Below are positions 36,251 to 49,800 of a DNA stretch of 64,000 bases, one piece after another (position 1 is the first letter of the stretch; the number at the start of each line of letters is the position of its first letter). This DNA comes from Paragordius varius. Lineage: Eukaryota > Nematomorpha. Made by a program: the position numbers and the translations under genes. The stretch lies in assembly GCA_964247055.1 (NCBI GenBank), contig OZ176051.1, positions 4,030,001-4,094,000 on the forward strand, in the 5' to 3' direction. The notes under the pieces were generated by a model. The model was not told the origin of the DNA, did not search any database, and saw only the letters and a list, made by a program, of their open reading frames with translations.

Positions 36251-37331
36251 AATCGTCAATTTTTATTAGCATAGTTTTTCATATAATTCTCGTTAAAAGG
36301 AAATGTTTTGAACATGTCTGTCATGCAGGACCCAACCCGACTTATCAGTGACAATTATTTGGTCATCGTTGAATCATGGTTTTACTAATAGCACCCTATT
36401 ATATTAATGGACAGAAATATCTTTATAGGATTTAAAATTTAACATTGACACAGTAAAAATTGAAATTATACAGACAAGGCATAGAAACTCAAAGATAACC
36501 TTATTTTATAAACCTTAATATTTTTATACATAACAAATCGTTTTAGGTTAAATAAGGAATAAAGATGAAAATTGTTAACATACTCAAATATATATTTCAA
36601 TATGTTATGCAGAAGATTTCAGGTTTAAAAAAATATTTAATTAAAAATATTTGTCCTTGTACAATTATAATTTTCTTTGTATAAAACAAAGAATTGGGTA
36701 AATATAATAGGGCGCGGAAGTTAAAATTCGACACCGTATTCTTGGTATATTAGTTTCTTTGCCAGTGACCGCTTTTACCATTATTAAAATTTTTTAATTT
36801 ATAGAAACATAAAATACGAAATATCATAACTTTTTGTCTTTATGTATTTTGGAAAATTTCTTAAATTAATTTAAGAAACCGTTTATTAGTATATATGTAA
36901 TGTTCCAATTTAGGCGTTCTATTAATTTGGCACAAGGCTAAAAGAAAAAATTACCTCTTAAAATTGATTAAATAATTGACAATTTTCACAGCATTATTTG
37001 ATGGTAGTCGCTATTAAAATGTAATATTAATCAAAAATATTACCATACCAAGATATATGGGGGAAACCTACATATATAATTTTTACAAATCATCGTACAC
37101 CACACTTAAATCAATAAACATGACTTGCACAAATATTGACAATCTATTGTTAACCAACCAATAATTGCAAATCATTTTTATATTTTTCTCCATTTTCGTC
37201 ACACTTATTCCCTTACATATCCCGAATTTATCCCAAGTAATTTTTTAACCTTTAAAATATTACTGAAAGTTAAATATTCAAAACACTTTTGTTAAAAGTA
37301 AATATTTTTTAAAATTATTTGGTTTTTTTAG
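36250..37331. other. Intergenic, upstream of the 48-codon gene
   Basis: AT-rich, with no ORF of note. A candidate upstream non-coding exon could end at TTTATCCCAA before a GTAATT site at about 37238. Confidence 0.3.
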
Positions 37332-37342
37332 ACATTGTTGAA

Positions 37343-37489
37343 ATGGAACACACAAAAGAAGCCATGAAAAATATGGGGGACGCTATTAAAGCCGATTATC
37401 ATGAAACAAAAGGTTACGTTCAGGGAAAAATGGATCAGGCTAAGGCAAACACCAATGCTAAAGCCAATCAACACCCTGGTAGCATGTAG
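37343..37489 (+). CDS. Small charged protein of 48 aa
   Basis: ATG at 37343 to TAG at 37489. It encodes MEHTKEAMKNMGDAIKADYH and then a Lys/Ala/Gln/Asn-rich helix-forming tail ending HPGSM. It is hydrophilic with no signal peptide or membrane segment. Composition (charged, Ala/Lys/Gln rich, amphipathic) is reminiscent of LEA-like or CsbD-like stress proteins, but I do not recognise a family. The codons stand out as GC-richer than the surroundings. A polypyrimidine tract with TTTAG ends at 37331, just upstream of the ATG, so this is probably the coding exon of a gene with a 5' non-coding exon. AATAAA at 37600-37605, about 110 bases past the stop, fits a polyadenylation signal. The longer readings on either strand here look like shadows. 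Confidence 0.6.
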   Translation: MEHTKEAMKNMGDAIKADYHETKGYVQGKMDQAKANTNAKANQHPGSM

Positions 37490-37619
37490 AAAAAATAAAA
37501 ATTTATTTAATCCAAAATTTTTAATCCAATTACTCACTACATATAATGACTACTTTTTCGTTAATTTATGTCAGTTATTAACAATGTAATTTAACCATAA
37601 ATAAATTGATGTTTGAGTA

Positions 37620-38743
37620 CTAATATTATAGGTTATTTTATTCAAATGGAGTTTCAAGGTCCCCATCATTAGCCGACCAGGTAAAAATAAGTTTTTGTTG
37701 ATAATCATATTTATAATGGACACAAATATTTTAATATAGCCTCAATTCATTGAAGCATAACAGTTTGGCAAAGGCCAACGACGAATATGGAAACGCATAA
37801 AAAGAAAAATAATAATCGTAAAAGATAGAGATAAGAGGACATGGCATTTTAATAAATTTAAACTCAAAATGTCATTTAATACTACGTTTTAGAGCATCAT
37901 TTCTTTATACACAATTGAACGTTGAATGAAATTTTTATATATATGCTTTAAGTATGAAACTTAAATCATTTTTTAAAATAAATTAGATTGTTTAAATGCA
38001 TAAATAGCACTGCATCTGATTCAACAATCGGGATCGTTTGGTGATTACAAAATTGTTACGATACAAGGGACTATGGACGTGTTAAAATTTTAAAAATTAA
38101 ATAGAGTAATGTTAATGATTTATTTAAACAACAGTATTGATGTGGGAATAAATTTCCAAAACATCCATTAGATATTGTTTAATTTCTTTTCCGACATCTA
38201 GTATGTGAGTATATCAAAAAAAATCGCTAAGAAATATTTTGTTTAACATGGTCTTAATTTACTTATATGATGTTGGGTCATAGAGCGAGGATCATATGTT
38301 TTGGTAGACCGAATGCGAGTTTTAAGCACGACGAATTTTGTTATGCCATAATTATTTTACCAACCAAGATAAATTTGTGTGTTTACTGTCTACTAATATA
38401 ATATTTTGGCTTGTAATACATGTTTCAATTGTGTAAATTTTACATAACCTAGAAGCCATAATGAAGATTTCTTATCGCTAGCCGAACTTAAAATAAACAA
38501 AACTCACTACAAATACAACATTTATGTAAAAGATATAAATAAAATTAAAAGGCATATTGTTAAGAAACCTTTTTTGAGCACAATCAAATGGATGCTTTGT
38601 TACTTGTATACAGGTGTATAATGTGCAATTTTTGTTATTGTGCTAAGGAAATATTTAACAATAATTATATATCGATAGAAAAAATTGTAAATGAATTTTA
38701 AAGGTAAATGCAAAATCGTTTTATATAACGAGGATGAGGACCC
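37620..38743. other. Intergenic
   Basis: AT-rich with scattered homopolymers. No ORF, repeat match or RNA recognised. Confidence 0.4.
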
Positions 38744-39909
38744 TTATATAATTTTGTTGGTTGCATCAATCCCACACACACGTTCCGATATGTCCCACAA
38801 TTTTTGGGCGAGTTCTGTGTTAAGAGCCTTGGAAGATTCTTTGGCTAATGCACATTCACTAAAATATGCGCCAGAATTAGGGGGAATCGTGTCTGAAACA
38901 GTGCAAAAAAGCGTGGTCATGGCCCCCTCTTTGGGTGAAACGGCAAAAAATTTAGTAACTATCCAACGCACAGGTTGTGGAACATATTTAAACAGTGTTG
39001 TATCAACAGTACCCGGGTGAAGTGAACAACACACTACTGAGGGATAGGGGTTTGAATCCATTTTTTCCGATTGTGAATTCTATAAAATAATTTTAATGTT
39101 ATACTCAATAAGGATAGACAAAATACAACGAATATTTCAATAAATACCGATTTAAGTTTACGTGCTAATTCTCGTGTAAACATGATAAGAGCCAGTTTTG
39201 AATTACCATAAACACCAAACCTATCAAAGTATCGTTCAGATTTAAGATTTGTAATATCAACTTTGGTTGGACCGATAAGATGAGCTCGTGATGAAACATT
39301 AATAATGCGTGTAGGACATTTTAAATGAAGCGAGGCATCTTTCAAACTAGGTGTTAGAAGGTGGGTCAGCAAAAAGGGGCCAAAATAGTTTACGGCAAAA
39401 GTCATTTCAATACCATCGGTAGATAATACTTTTTTAGGCAATAACATTACCCCAGCATTATTTATAAGAGCATAAAGCCAACGCGGTTGAGGTTCATTTT
39501 CCATTTTACTTAAAAAATCTTTGACATCATGAGCAAATTGTTTGATGGAAGAAAACGATGATAGATCTAGTGGTATATATCGAATGTTTGTATAACCAGC
39601 TTCTTTTTCCAATTCATCAATAACCGCTAAACTGCGTGATTCGTTTCTACAGCCGATTATAATATATGCGCCTGTTTTAAGCAATTGTAAAGCTGTTTCC
39701 TTTCCGATGCCCTCGTTTCCTCCAGTAATAATTATGACATGTCGATTATAATTGTAATCTTGGGGTCGAAACTTCCAATTAGGCATTGGACTCAAACGCC
39801 AAAATATTGGAGTTTTAGAATGCGCCAAGACCAAATAATCAAGCAAAGCTATAACAAACAAAAGAATGGCTATAACAACTGTCCCAAATAAAAGATAATC
39901 GTCGATCAT
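38744..39909 (-). CDS. Membrane-anchored short-chain dehydrogenase/reductase (DHRSX/retinol-dehydrogenase-like)
   Basis: Two coding exons, 39148-39909 and 38744-39079, joined over a 68-nt GT-AG intron (39080-39147, phase 0), give 365 aa. Residues 10-29 form an N-terminal membrane anchor. The Rossmann cofactor motif TGGNEGIG is at 62-69, NNAG at 150-153, the catalytic-tetrad Asn at 174, Ser at 206/207 and YGNSK (Tyr234, Lys238). The second exon carries LHPGTVDT, the segment after the active site that contacts nicotinamide. All key residues are present. By similarity it reduces or oxidises a lipid-like alcohol or ketone with NAD(P), probably at the endoplasmic reticulum; the substrate cannot be read from sequence. 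A run-on reading through the intron would replace the second exon and stop at 39034, so splicing is required for the full fold. Confidence 0.88.
39080..39147 (-). other. Intron of the dehydrogenase gene
   Basis: 68 nt, donor GTATTT after a TCG codon, acceptor TTTTATAG. An alternative acceptor at CCCTCAG would shift the frame and lose the Asn/Ser-rich linker, so it is not favoured. Confidence 0.8.
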
Positions 39910-41150
39910 CTGGCCCGATATTGCACATGGAATGATGAATCTAAGCGTTTTGCATGCATTTTAAAAAATTGCTTCATACACAGGGCACACCTTAGAAATA
40001 TATAAGTACTGGCAGATAACGATTTTTTTCACATTAAATATTAAGCATTCTCTCGTTAAAGTTTGTTAACTTCTGTGGTATATCTCCATATCTAGAATCA
40101 AAATTAGTGCACAATATACACAGTGTACAAAATCGGGTAGAAAAATGTATAGTATTACCATAGTTCTTTTGGTTTTGGCCATTACGAAGGATATAAGAAA
40201 GTTTACATTTTTGTGCCAGCAATAATCTTTTTTAAAAACTAAATGCATCCTTACAAAAAATATCATATATTATAAATTACCTATAAAAGGGATAATTATA
40301 TATATTATAAAATGTTAATTTGATGTGGGCTCCGAAAATCACATATTTTTTGCTTTTTTAAAACGGACTATTTCTTTTAAAATAAACGCAAAAATTCCGG
40401 AATTTTGCAATAAAATTTTTGAACATATGCTGAATTTAAACATAAAAACGGGAAAAATGCGTACTTTTAGAAAATATCAATAGCAAAATTTTGTTATAAC
40501 GTATATATTTTTAGGCATCATGGAATCTATAATAACGGTTTTAGATATTGTAATAAGACTATTTCTATATAATTTGTAAATGCTGAACATTTTTATCGCT
40601 TCAGAATTTTAATTTAAAGGTTTTGTACTTTCTAGGTGTATTTTATAAACAATTTATATTTAACATTAAATTAAAGATGGGTGTTTTAATCAAAATTCAC
40701 GTGATAGAAATGTTTAGTATTATCATATTATATAGAAAAAGTTTTTTATAATTATTTAAAGCGCTTTTTAATTGTTATCCCCAAAATAAATATGAAATAC
40801 ATTTCGACACAATTTTGCTAAAGATATTAATCAAAGCATTTTTTAAAAAAAACAATGTCAAAATTTAGAATATATTCTTAAAAACATCATCGCGCAACCC
40901 GGTATTCTTGCGTATTTAAAAGAACTAGCCCGTTTTAGGAGAGCAAAAAAATATGGGACTTTCGAAGCCAGATTTTAAAATTAAAATTTCTCAAAATTGT
41001 ATTGCTTTTTATAGGTAGTTTATGATATATTTTAGTGATATTTTTTTAAATAGTTTTTAGCTTTCACCAAAAATTTTTTATGCAAATATGTGCTCAATTT
41101 TTGTATTTTCTGATGTAAATCACTTGCCTAAGGTTTTAATAACTTTCTTA
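39910..41150. other. Intergenic, upstream of the dehydrogenase
   Basis: AT-rich. Two overlapping minus-strand ORFs of about 60 codons (40034-40266) have no recognisable motif. No promoter element can be assigned with confidence. Confidence 0.35.
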
Positions 41151-42860
41151 TATTCTCGTAAGGGCCAAAACCAAACGCACCACAAAAATCGAGTCTTTGA
41201 GACAATTTTCCGGAGAACGTGCTGGACCATTCAATTAATATTTTATTTTAATTTCGATTGCGCCGAACATAGTCGTCTCGCTTTTTTAATTTAGGCCCTC
41301 TTTTTACCCGCTCCCCCCATATAATGCCATTTTTTTCAAAAAACAAAGTGTACAAAAATAATTTTTGAATCGCTGAAACTATGAGACCGTAAAAATTTAA
41401 TAAGGATTCCACGTATTATCTGTTAAAAGGCAAAATTTATAGTCAAGCGTTTCTTTGATAGCTGCTGGGTAAGGAGCTACCCGCGAAAAACTCCGTCATA
41501 TCGATATAGCGTGCTTTTGGGGGTAAATTTCATAAACCTATCAGGCCATATGAGTTCAATAGCTCCTTAAAGTATTACCCTTAAAAAATCAAAAATTAAG
41601 TCGAGTGGATTTTTTAAAATTAGCCGTTAATTAGGCCATTCACGCCCTAAAAAATGCGCCACCATAGAATAATTTTTTAATTTTGGGGTATTTTTTCGAA
41701 AACTAATGTGAGCATATTGAATCAATCATGATTCCAGGCATTCTCCGTAAAAGGAAAAATTTTAATCTAGCGCTTTTTTTGTATCAGCCTCTGGGTAGGG
41801 AGCTACCCGCCTACAACTGCGACACCATATCAAAATTGCGTTGTTTAAGAGTTAATTTTCAAATCAGGCCATATAAGTTTTATAAGGCCCTAAAATATAA
41901 CCTGTAAAGAGGCAAAAATTTAAGTCGAGCGGTTTCAAATTAGCGGTTAAATAGGCTCTAGGTAGGGGGCTACCCGCGTAAAAATGCGTGACTATATCGG
42001 TACAGCATGCCTTTGGAGTCAAATTTCAGAAAACCTATGAGACTATGGGAGTTCAATAGGGGTCTAAAATATTTATTACCACTTAAAAAACAAATATTTT
42101 AGTATGGGGGTTATTTTCAATGAGTCGCTAAGAAAAATTTTACGCCCTCAAACGCCGCCATAGAACAATTTTTTGGTTTTGAAGCAATATTTCCGAGAAC
42201 TTATAAAAACATATGGACATTATAATTCCAGATATTCTCCATATAACAAAAATTTGCCCGACGCTTTTTATAACTGCCTCTGGGTAAGAAGCTACCCGCC
42301 AAAAACTGTGCCACAATATAGAAATTGCGTTATTTTGTAACTAATTTAAAACTTATGCAATATGAGCATTTAAAGTTCAAAAAATTACCCGTAACTAGGT
42401 AAAAATTAAGGTCAGGCCTTTTTTATTAGCCGTTAATTTGAGGCCTTTATGCTCTAAAAATACGCCATCATATAAGGATTATTTAGTGTTAAGGTATTTT
42501 TTCGAATAACCCATGAGACGATGGTTCCAAAGATTATTCCAAATATTTTCCCTATAAAGGCAAAAAATTTAACTTAGCGCTTTTTCCATGTAGGCCTATC
42601 GGTAGGGGTCTACCGTTATAAAACTGAGACGCCATAAAATGACGTGGTTTTGGAGCTAATTTTTAAAAAATTTAAGAAGCCATACGAGTTCAATAAAGGC
42701 TTTAAATATTACCCATAAAAGGGTAAAAATTATAGTATAGCGGTTTTTTCCGGCCGTCAATTTGGGGCCTTTACACCAGTAAACAATATATTAGTATGAA
42801 TGCACCCTTATGAAAATCCTATGACATCATAGCTATTAAATAATGTTTCGAACTAATCCA
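41150..42860 (+). repeat. SatX copy 4
   Basis: It starts inside the opening module (CACAAAAATCGAGTCTTTGAG at about 41180) and runs through about five sub-repeats to TTACACCAG near 42777. It lies between two genes, so SatX is not confined to the repeat-rich part. Confidence 0.8.
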
Positions 42861-42894
42861 CATATGTGGATCATTTTATTGTCCCTTTTTTCAA

Positions 42895-42965
42895 ATAGCC
42901 CTCCAGAAGTCCGAAGGACTTCCTCGGGATGCGTAGCAGCACGAAATTTACGCTAGTGAAACAAT
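42895..42965 (-). mobile_element. Short GC-richer end sequence with hairpin
   Basis: It contains the perfect hairpin AAGTCC-GAA-GGACTT at 42908-42922, then CCTCGGGATGCGTAGCAGC and ACGCTAGT. On the minus strand it begins ACTAGCGTAAATTTCG, again an ACTAGC start beside SatX, like 3335. Possibly a Helitron-like terminus. Confidence 0.35.
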
Positions 42966-43805
42966 AAAGCCTAAACGTTTGAATGCAATAATTTATATAT
43001 ATTTATACCTCGTGTGCTATTTTAACCAGTTATTAAAAATCATTAAATTTTCAAAAATAATACCTTGGTATGCGGTCAAATTTTCCTATCTTTCCACTCA
43101 AAAAATCTACCGCAAAAATATTACAACTTTTTACGAGATGTGTTTTTTGCAGAATATTGCTTTTTAGAAAATAATTGCATTTTTGTTAGTTGAAAATTGT
43201 AGTGATCTTATATATTTATTTTTTCATCATTATGATTTTTGACTTTAAATGTTATTTTCTTAATTTAAAAAGCAAAAGGTAGTGCGACATATTACAACTA
43301 TTAGTATTACCTATATGTCTAATTTAACATCTCTTAAACTCCATACTCTCATTTAATTTCAATTATAATTAATATTGATAATAAAATCCTTCTCTGTGTA
43401 TATCAACATTTATTTATATAAAAAAAAATAGAATTTTAGATGAAGGAAAAGAATTTCAAGTACAACTATTTAGTCACCAGTAGATTACATAAAGTTGCAT
43501 TTTATCTTGCCAGATTAGCAGTATTAATGGGCATATTAAGCTTAATCCTAGCGGAACATAAAAAAGCGACCAAAACAGAATAATTTACATTGATCTATAT
43601 CGTAAAAAAGTAATATGAAAAAAAATTATCGATGCCATTTCAATCATATATATAAATAAAAAGTTATTTATTAACAACTTGCATTCATATTTAAATAATT
43701 AAAATGCAACTAATTCCTGGAATGTGAATGTAAATTAAAAAAGAACCATGTGAGGTGGACGAAACATATAGTGGAAATAGAATATGCATGGTTCATAATA
43801 AAAAG
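42965..43805. other. Intergenic, downstream of PPP1R37
   Basis: AT-rich, no gene. On the minus strand AATAAA at 43667-43672 lies 134 bases past the PPP1R37 stop and is a reasonable polyadenylation signal. Confidence 0.4.
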
Positions 43806-46800
43806 TTATATAATTTTGGACCTATTGCGCAAACAATAATTTTCAATTTCATCCATATAATAGGATAGTAAAAGATTTTCATCTAGCACATTACTTGATG
43901 GTGGTGGATTGGTTTCTTTGTTAGGACTTTTTGATTCGGGTAACTTTTTTCCGAATAAAAAAGGATTAAAAACTGCTTTTTGAGACTTGTCAATGGACTT
44001 TTTTGTATTCGATGATTCATAATTTAAATTCCCATTAACAACTGCTTTGTGTGGCATTTCCATGGAGACTTTCCGCAAAGATTGATCTATAATATGTTCA
44101 TCGCTTTTCTGCAATTGGTAAAAGTAGCGTTTGAAATTTATTTAACTTGAAATAATATATGTAAAGATTCGATAACAATAAAATATTTAAAAATGTGAAA
44201 AGTATTACATTTTGATTGCAATCAATGTCACCATTTATGCTATCCATACTCACGATAACTTTGGAGTTTGTTCCATTGTTTTCATTGCTTTTAGACGTAA
44301 TATTATTATGAGGATGAAAGATTTGAGCAAAACCAAACCCATTCTTATTCTGATCACCACCAGTTTTGGAAGGCGATATATTTATCTGCAATCAAAATTT
44401 TGGTGAAATAAAGTCAAAAAACTTGTAAAGCAAAACATTCTTAAACTTTTTGATTTGTACCTTTCCCTCCGTATCGCCATTTATAGAACTTGAGTGCGAT
44501 ATTATAGTAGATAATCCATTACTTACATTGCCCTCTTTTTTATCAGGTGGAGCGCCAATATTTGACATTGGTGCAGTAATAGTTTTATCGACTATAAAAC
44601 TATTATTACTATTACTTCTATTGAATCGAGCATGGAGTCCAAGATATAGAAGAGAATAATTAAATTTTAATGCTTTAGCAAGGGCCATTATCCCGGCTAA
44701 ACCAATATAATTGTGTCTCAAATCAAGATGCGTCATTCTCCCACCCGTGGTGAGAGTTAACAAAGTGTTTTCCGATTCAAACGACGGATCTGACTGACAA
44801 GGCTTTATTGAATTGTTGTTCAATAGAGAGGAGTTTTCATTGCTATTAATGATTGAGTCCTTGTTGGCAGATAGATTTGAATAGGAAGCAGGAACGATAT
44901 CAACATTTTCGACCCTTGGACATGTTTTATATTGTAAATCCAAATAATTTAGGGATGAAGGTATGTTTTTGTTATTATTTACCGTATTTGTATAATCGCT
45001 AGTATTGTGGTATTCAAGTATGTTTGAATAAGTTTCAAAATCGTAATTCAAATTACTATTGCCACCATTTGTCGCGATTAGGCCTCCATTTTCATTTTTG
45101 ATGATAGAATCATGATGAAAATTTCCTAGTGATGGCGTAGTTGATGCTCCAATAACTTCCGCCATTGTAATAGCGCCTGTAAAAAGATTATGGTAGAAAA
45201 ATAATTTATATAATGAAAGAGGATTGGAACGCCGTTTTAATTTCCAACAATTTTAATTACTAATCATTTATTGTCTCCGGTATTTCCTCACGATAAGAAA
45301 CATTCAATGGTGAATATCCGAGTAAAATTATAAATTGTTAATAAAATTAGTCGATATGAACGGTTATTAGCTATTGTATGTAAATCGAAAAAACAGAAGT
45401 AATTTTTTAAACTGTTTGAAATCGCCTCCCGGTACAATGGGTACCCAGAATTATGTTACCAAAACAGTTTATAAAAAATTAATGATTCATTTAATTTCCG
45501 TTAAAATGTAACTATACAACGTTGAGTTTTGAAATATTATAAAGAAAAAAGTAGCATAAATAACCCCTATTTGTACCCCCCATAAAATATTTGATTCTAA
45601 AAAATGTTGTAATAATAGATACCTTCGTCGGTTATGAAGCATTCGTGTAAAATTAACTTTTTCAGAGATCGGTTTTTACAAAGGGCCGATTTAAGGAGAG
45701 CCAAACCCTGATCTTGAATGCCGTTTAAAGATAAATTTAGCACCTCTAATTGACACAGTGGATGTGACTGTATAAAAAACAGTAAGAGTAAATAAAAAGT
45801 GCAACATTAATTTGTATAAAGCCATTCATAATTTATTTAAAATTACGTTTTAAATTGTAAAACAGGAAAATAGATGTAATTAGTTAAACAATAATATATT
45901 TATAATGACACAGGGTAAATAAAATAATTCATGAGTCAAAAAATGAAGTCTTCCTTATGATATGAATTGTCGAAACAAACTCAATTTATGCTCTAAATTT
46001 AAAAATTAAAACATTTTTATAGTAAAGAAAGAGTAAAGATAGATACCAAAATAGGGATTAGATAAATCATAGCCTTAGTCTGCAATTGACATCTGGTAAG
46101 ATTCAAATATTTGATGCAATAAAGTGTAGGGGGTGAATTCGAACACAATGAATGGGTAAGCAAAGATTGACCCGCAATGTGATTTTCAAAGTATACTTTT
46201 CGACTGTTTGATTTGGTTGGAGATGGAAAATTATCTATAATAAATTAACAATTTTATTTATATCAATAAATGTTTATTAAACAAATAATTAATGTAAGAG
46301 TTAGAGTTAAATATGATTAGTTTAGAATTTTCAAATTTTACCAGTAAAAAATGTTTAAACATATGTTAATTATGTGACTCACGAAAATTTAAAAATAATA
46401 TTATACAAATTAAAATTACGCAAAGTACTCACTGTAAGAATTTAATTGTAGTAAATTAATGTTGAGACTATATTTAAAACAATTTTTCATATTATGCTTT
46501 CTTTTGCCGGACCGAAAATGATATCCGCATTCATTATTATTTTTATCGATATTTGACTTCTTAAAGTAAAATTAGAATAATATTTTACCCATTTCAACAG
46601 TACTTAGAGGTTGATTAACGTAAAGACCACCCTGTTGAAACATTAAATCTTCAGTCAAGGCATCTGGGAAGCCATCATCAAGTCCACATGTCATAATTTC
46701 TTCGTCTTGAATAATGGTTTCCACCAATTGTTTTATGCAAGCCTTTTTCTCAGCTTTGGTAAATTTTTTCTTTTTGTGGTGTTTTTTCGATTTTTTCTTA

Positions 46801-49800
46801 TTCTGCGGTGAATTTTCCTCTCTGTTAGCGGCATTTAAATAAAATGTATCATGATTTAGGAGGTAGGGAGGAGGTGTTTTGGTATCCAAACATTCAATTT
46901 CATTTTTGCTATTATTGCGGCAAAGAGATGATCTTTGTTGATGAGATTCTATGTCATGTAAAGTTTGAATGTACTCGTCTTTATCATGGGATTTACAATT
47001 ATTTTTGTCCTCCTTTGTTTCAATATTGGTATTTAAAGCAATTGTACCATTATTAGTTAAAGGCAATAAATTAGTTGTTTCAACATTTTCATCAAAATTT
47101 AAGCGTTTTACAATGATATTTTCAGGCACGGCATGCGATAAATTTTGATTTTTTGTGTTGTCTTGTTGTAACGCATTTTCAGACTTCTATATGTAGACAC
47201 ATTTAAATTGACAAAATAAATTAACCCAAGCAAAAAATTGGAAAAAACTTAATATACAGTATAGATTGAAAATATACAGACAAAAAGTAAAAATTAAAAG
47301 ACTTTTTAAACAAGATAATCATGTTGTTAAACTTGTTTTTATTTATATATTCTATTGTTTTGGATACCAAATAAAGTATACAGGTAAATTGATAAATGAT
47401 AAATATATAGTTTATGTAGGAAAAATAAGATTTTAAAAAGTACTATTTTAGTAAAAAAATATATATTTTATAATTTTAATTTTTACAACTTAATTATTAT
47501 AAAACCATATACCAATTTTAGTGTTAACATTGCACTTTTGTAAAACTCATCGGAATTAGAACTGGATGATGAGATAGACGAAGATGGTGATTTATTTTCT
47601 GGTCCATTATTTAATGAATCAATATTATCTATGAGACAATAAAAAATGAAAAAATTTAAGTTTAAATAAATAATCAATTATTATTATTCAAAAATTAAAA
47701 GTTTATAATAAATTAATGAAATAGAAGTTATAAATTATTGGGTTATTTTTATATATTATACATTATTCATTAAATAAACAATAATAAATTTGTAATTTTA
47801 AACCTGTAAAATTGAATGGTTAACGAGTTAACTGTCGTACAAGGAATTTATTTATTCAAGGCCAACTAAAATACAGTGCATTTTTTTCTTTTTGATTATT
47901 TTTTCAACAAACTTATCTTTTTCATGATATTTTTCATATTTTTGGAACTTTAATTAGTAAATGTTAAAAAATTACTTAGACTGCATAAACTCCCAATACT
48001 AGAGTCTGTTGATGTTGTCGTAGTGTCTTCAGAAGAGGGGGAAGGCTTAAATGGTACTTGCTTTAAAACAGAATTTTGATGACTAATTTGAAGCATTAAT
48101 CCAATACATAATTCTTTGAAACCAGTGTCCTAAAAATAAAAAAAATACACATTTTTTATCGAACATTTTTCAAAAAAAACTAAACTAAATATCAAAAAGT
48201 ATATAAAACCAACCCCAATCGGATTACAAGAGATATCCAAATTAGTTATACGGCTTTTATTGATGGACGGAGGAATGTTAGTTTGATCAAAAGTGGTCAT
48301 ATTTGCACCAGCGAAACCATTTAATTGCTATATTGTGAAAAAAAGTAGTCAATTATAATGGAAAATATTTCTTTGAAAAATAAATATTTATACCTGAGTT
48401 AAGGGACTTTCATTTGCTGAATTGGATATGTTTGGTTGTTGTGCGTTGTTAAGCAATTCTTTCAAAACTAACATATCTCGATAATTCAGTCGATTACTTT
48501 GTATAATTAAAGATCGTAGAGTGTGATTCCCCTTTAATGCGTTAACTGTATAATAATAGCCAAAAAACAGTTAAAATCATATATAAAATATAAAATTCAC
48601 TAATCTATACTCCCTTAATAGACAAATAATATAAAAATTTATATTTATGTCAAATATTGATATGCAAAAACATTTAAATTAAAAAAGTCAATTAAACCGC
48701 AATAAAAAATCTATTTTTACGATTTTTTCCAAGTATTACTAGCAAATATTTGGTAAAAACTTTTTTAAAATCCGCCCAAACCATTTAAACATAAAATTAG
48801 TAAAAATGACTTTTCTACAAAAGTATATTTATGCGTTAAGATATTAATTATTCAAACAAGGTTAACTGCTAAAACAGATTGTATTGATAAAAAACTATTT
48901 CACAGAAAACTGGATAGTTTACGATGGTGTACTATCAAAACTATTTATTAAACAACAATAACAACATATTTAAAAGAAAAATTTTAAAATTCATTTTCTT
49001 ATACAGTTTTAATTTTCGGCGAAATGGTTACAAAGAATAGTAAGTGTAAAAAGTACCAAAAAAAACTTTGAGGAAAAACAAAAATTTACCCAAAAAATGA
49101 AATGATTTCCCATTCATACTGCATAACGTTAAATTTAGGGTGCGTAGGGAATGATTAAATCTCAAGGAACGTGTAAATGGTACAAATGATAGCAACATTA
49201 GATTAGTGTTTGAGCAATCAAGGGTTTCCAAAAATGAGGCCTATATATATATATATATATATATAGTAAAAATTAAAATTTTAGAGAAAAAATGTAAAAA
49301 GTAAAAGATAAATGTTTTTTTATAAAAAAAGAACAACCATTTTTAAAAGCTTAAATTTTTAAAATATAAATAAATGTTTTTTATTGATAAGTACATTTAT
49401 TTGTAGATGTAAAAATTGTAATTATATCATTTGGACTTCAAGAGTACCCTTGAATACTTCAAGTTTGTCCTTGAACATTTCAAGTTGGTCCTTGAACACT
49501 TCAAGTTGGTCCTTAGAATTTTTAAATAACCATAATTTTTTTTTTATTATTTTTTGGCTTAATTTTATTTATTTATTATATATTTATTCATTTAAAAATA
49601 AAAATTTTTTATTAAAAACCACTTTTTTGCTTTAAACTAAATTTTTCCCAAACTCTTAAATGGTTTCAATGCAAAAAATAATAACCCAGAATATATATTT
49701 TTAATTACGTGTTAAAATCAATCCAAAATAATTTTTAATAGTGAAGATATACGGTTTGTTAATGATTAAAAATTGATATTGATTATAATTTATTTTAAAT

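Noticed and set aside
37328-37537. 69-codon minus-strand ORF
   Set aside because: Antisense to the 48-codon gene; no motif.
38691-39020. 109-codon ORF on the + strand
   Set aside because: Shadow of the second dehydrogenase exon, which has catalytic-family motifs on the minus strand.
39034-39147. C-terminal extension of the dehydrogenase first exon to a stop at 39034
   Set aside because: It is intron read-through; splicing to 39079 restores the conserved LHPGTVDT segment.
46844-47056. + strand ORF with cysteine motifs
   Set aside because: Antisense of PPP1R37 exon 11.
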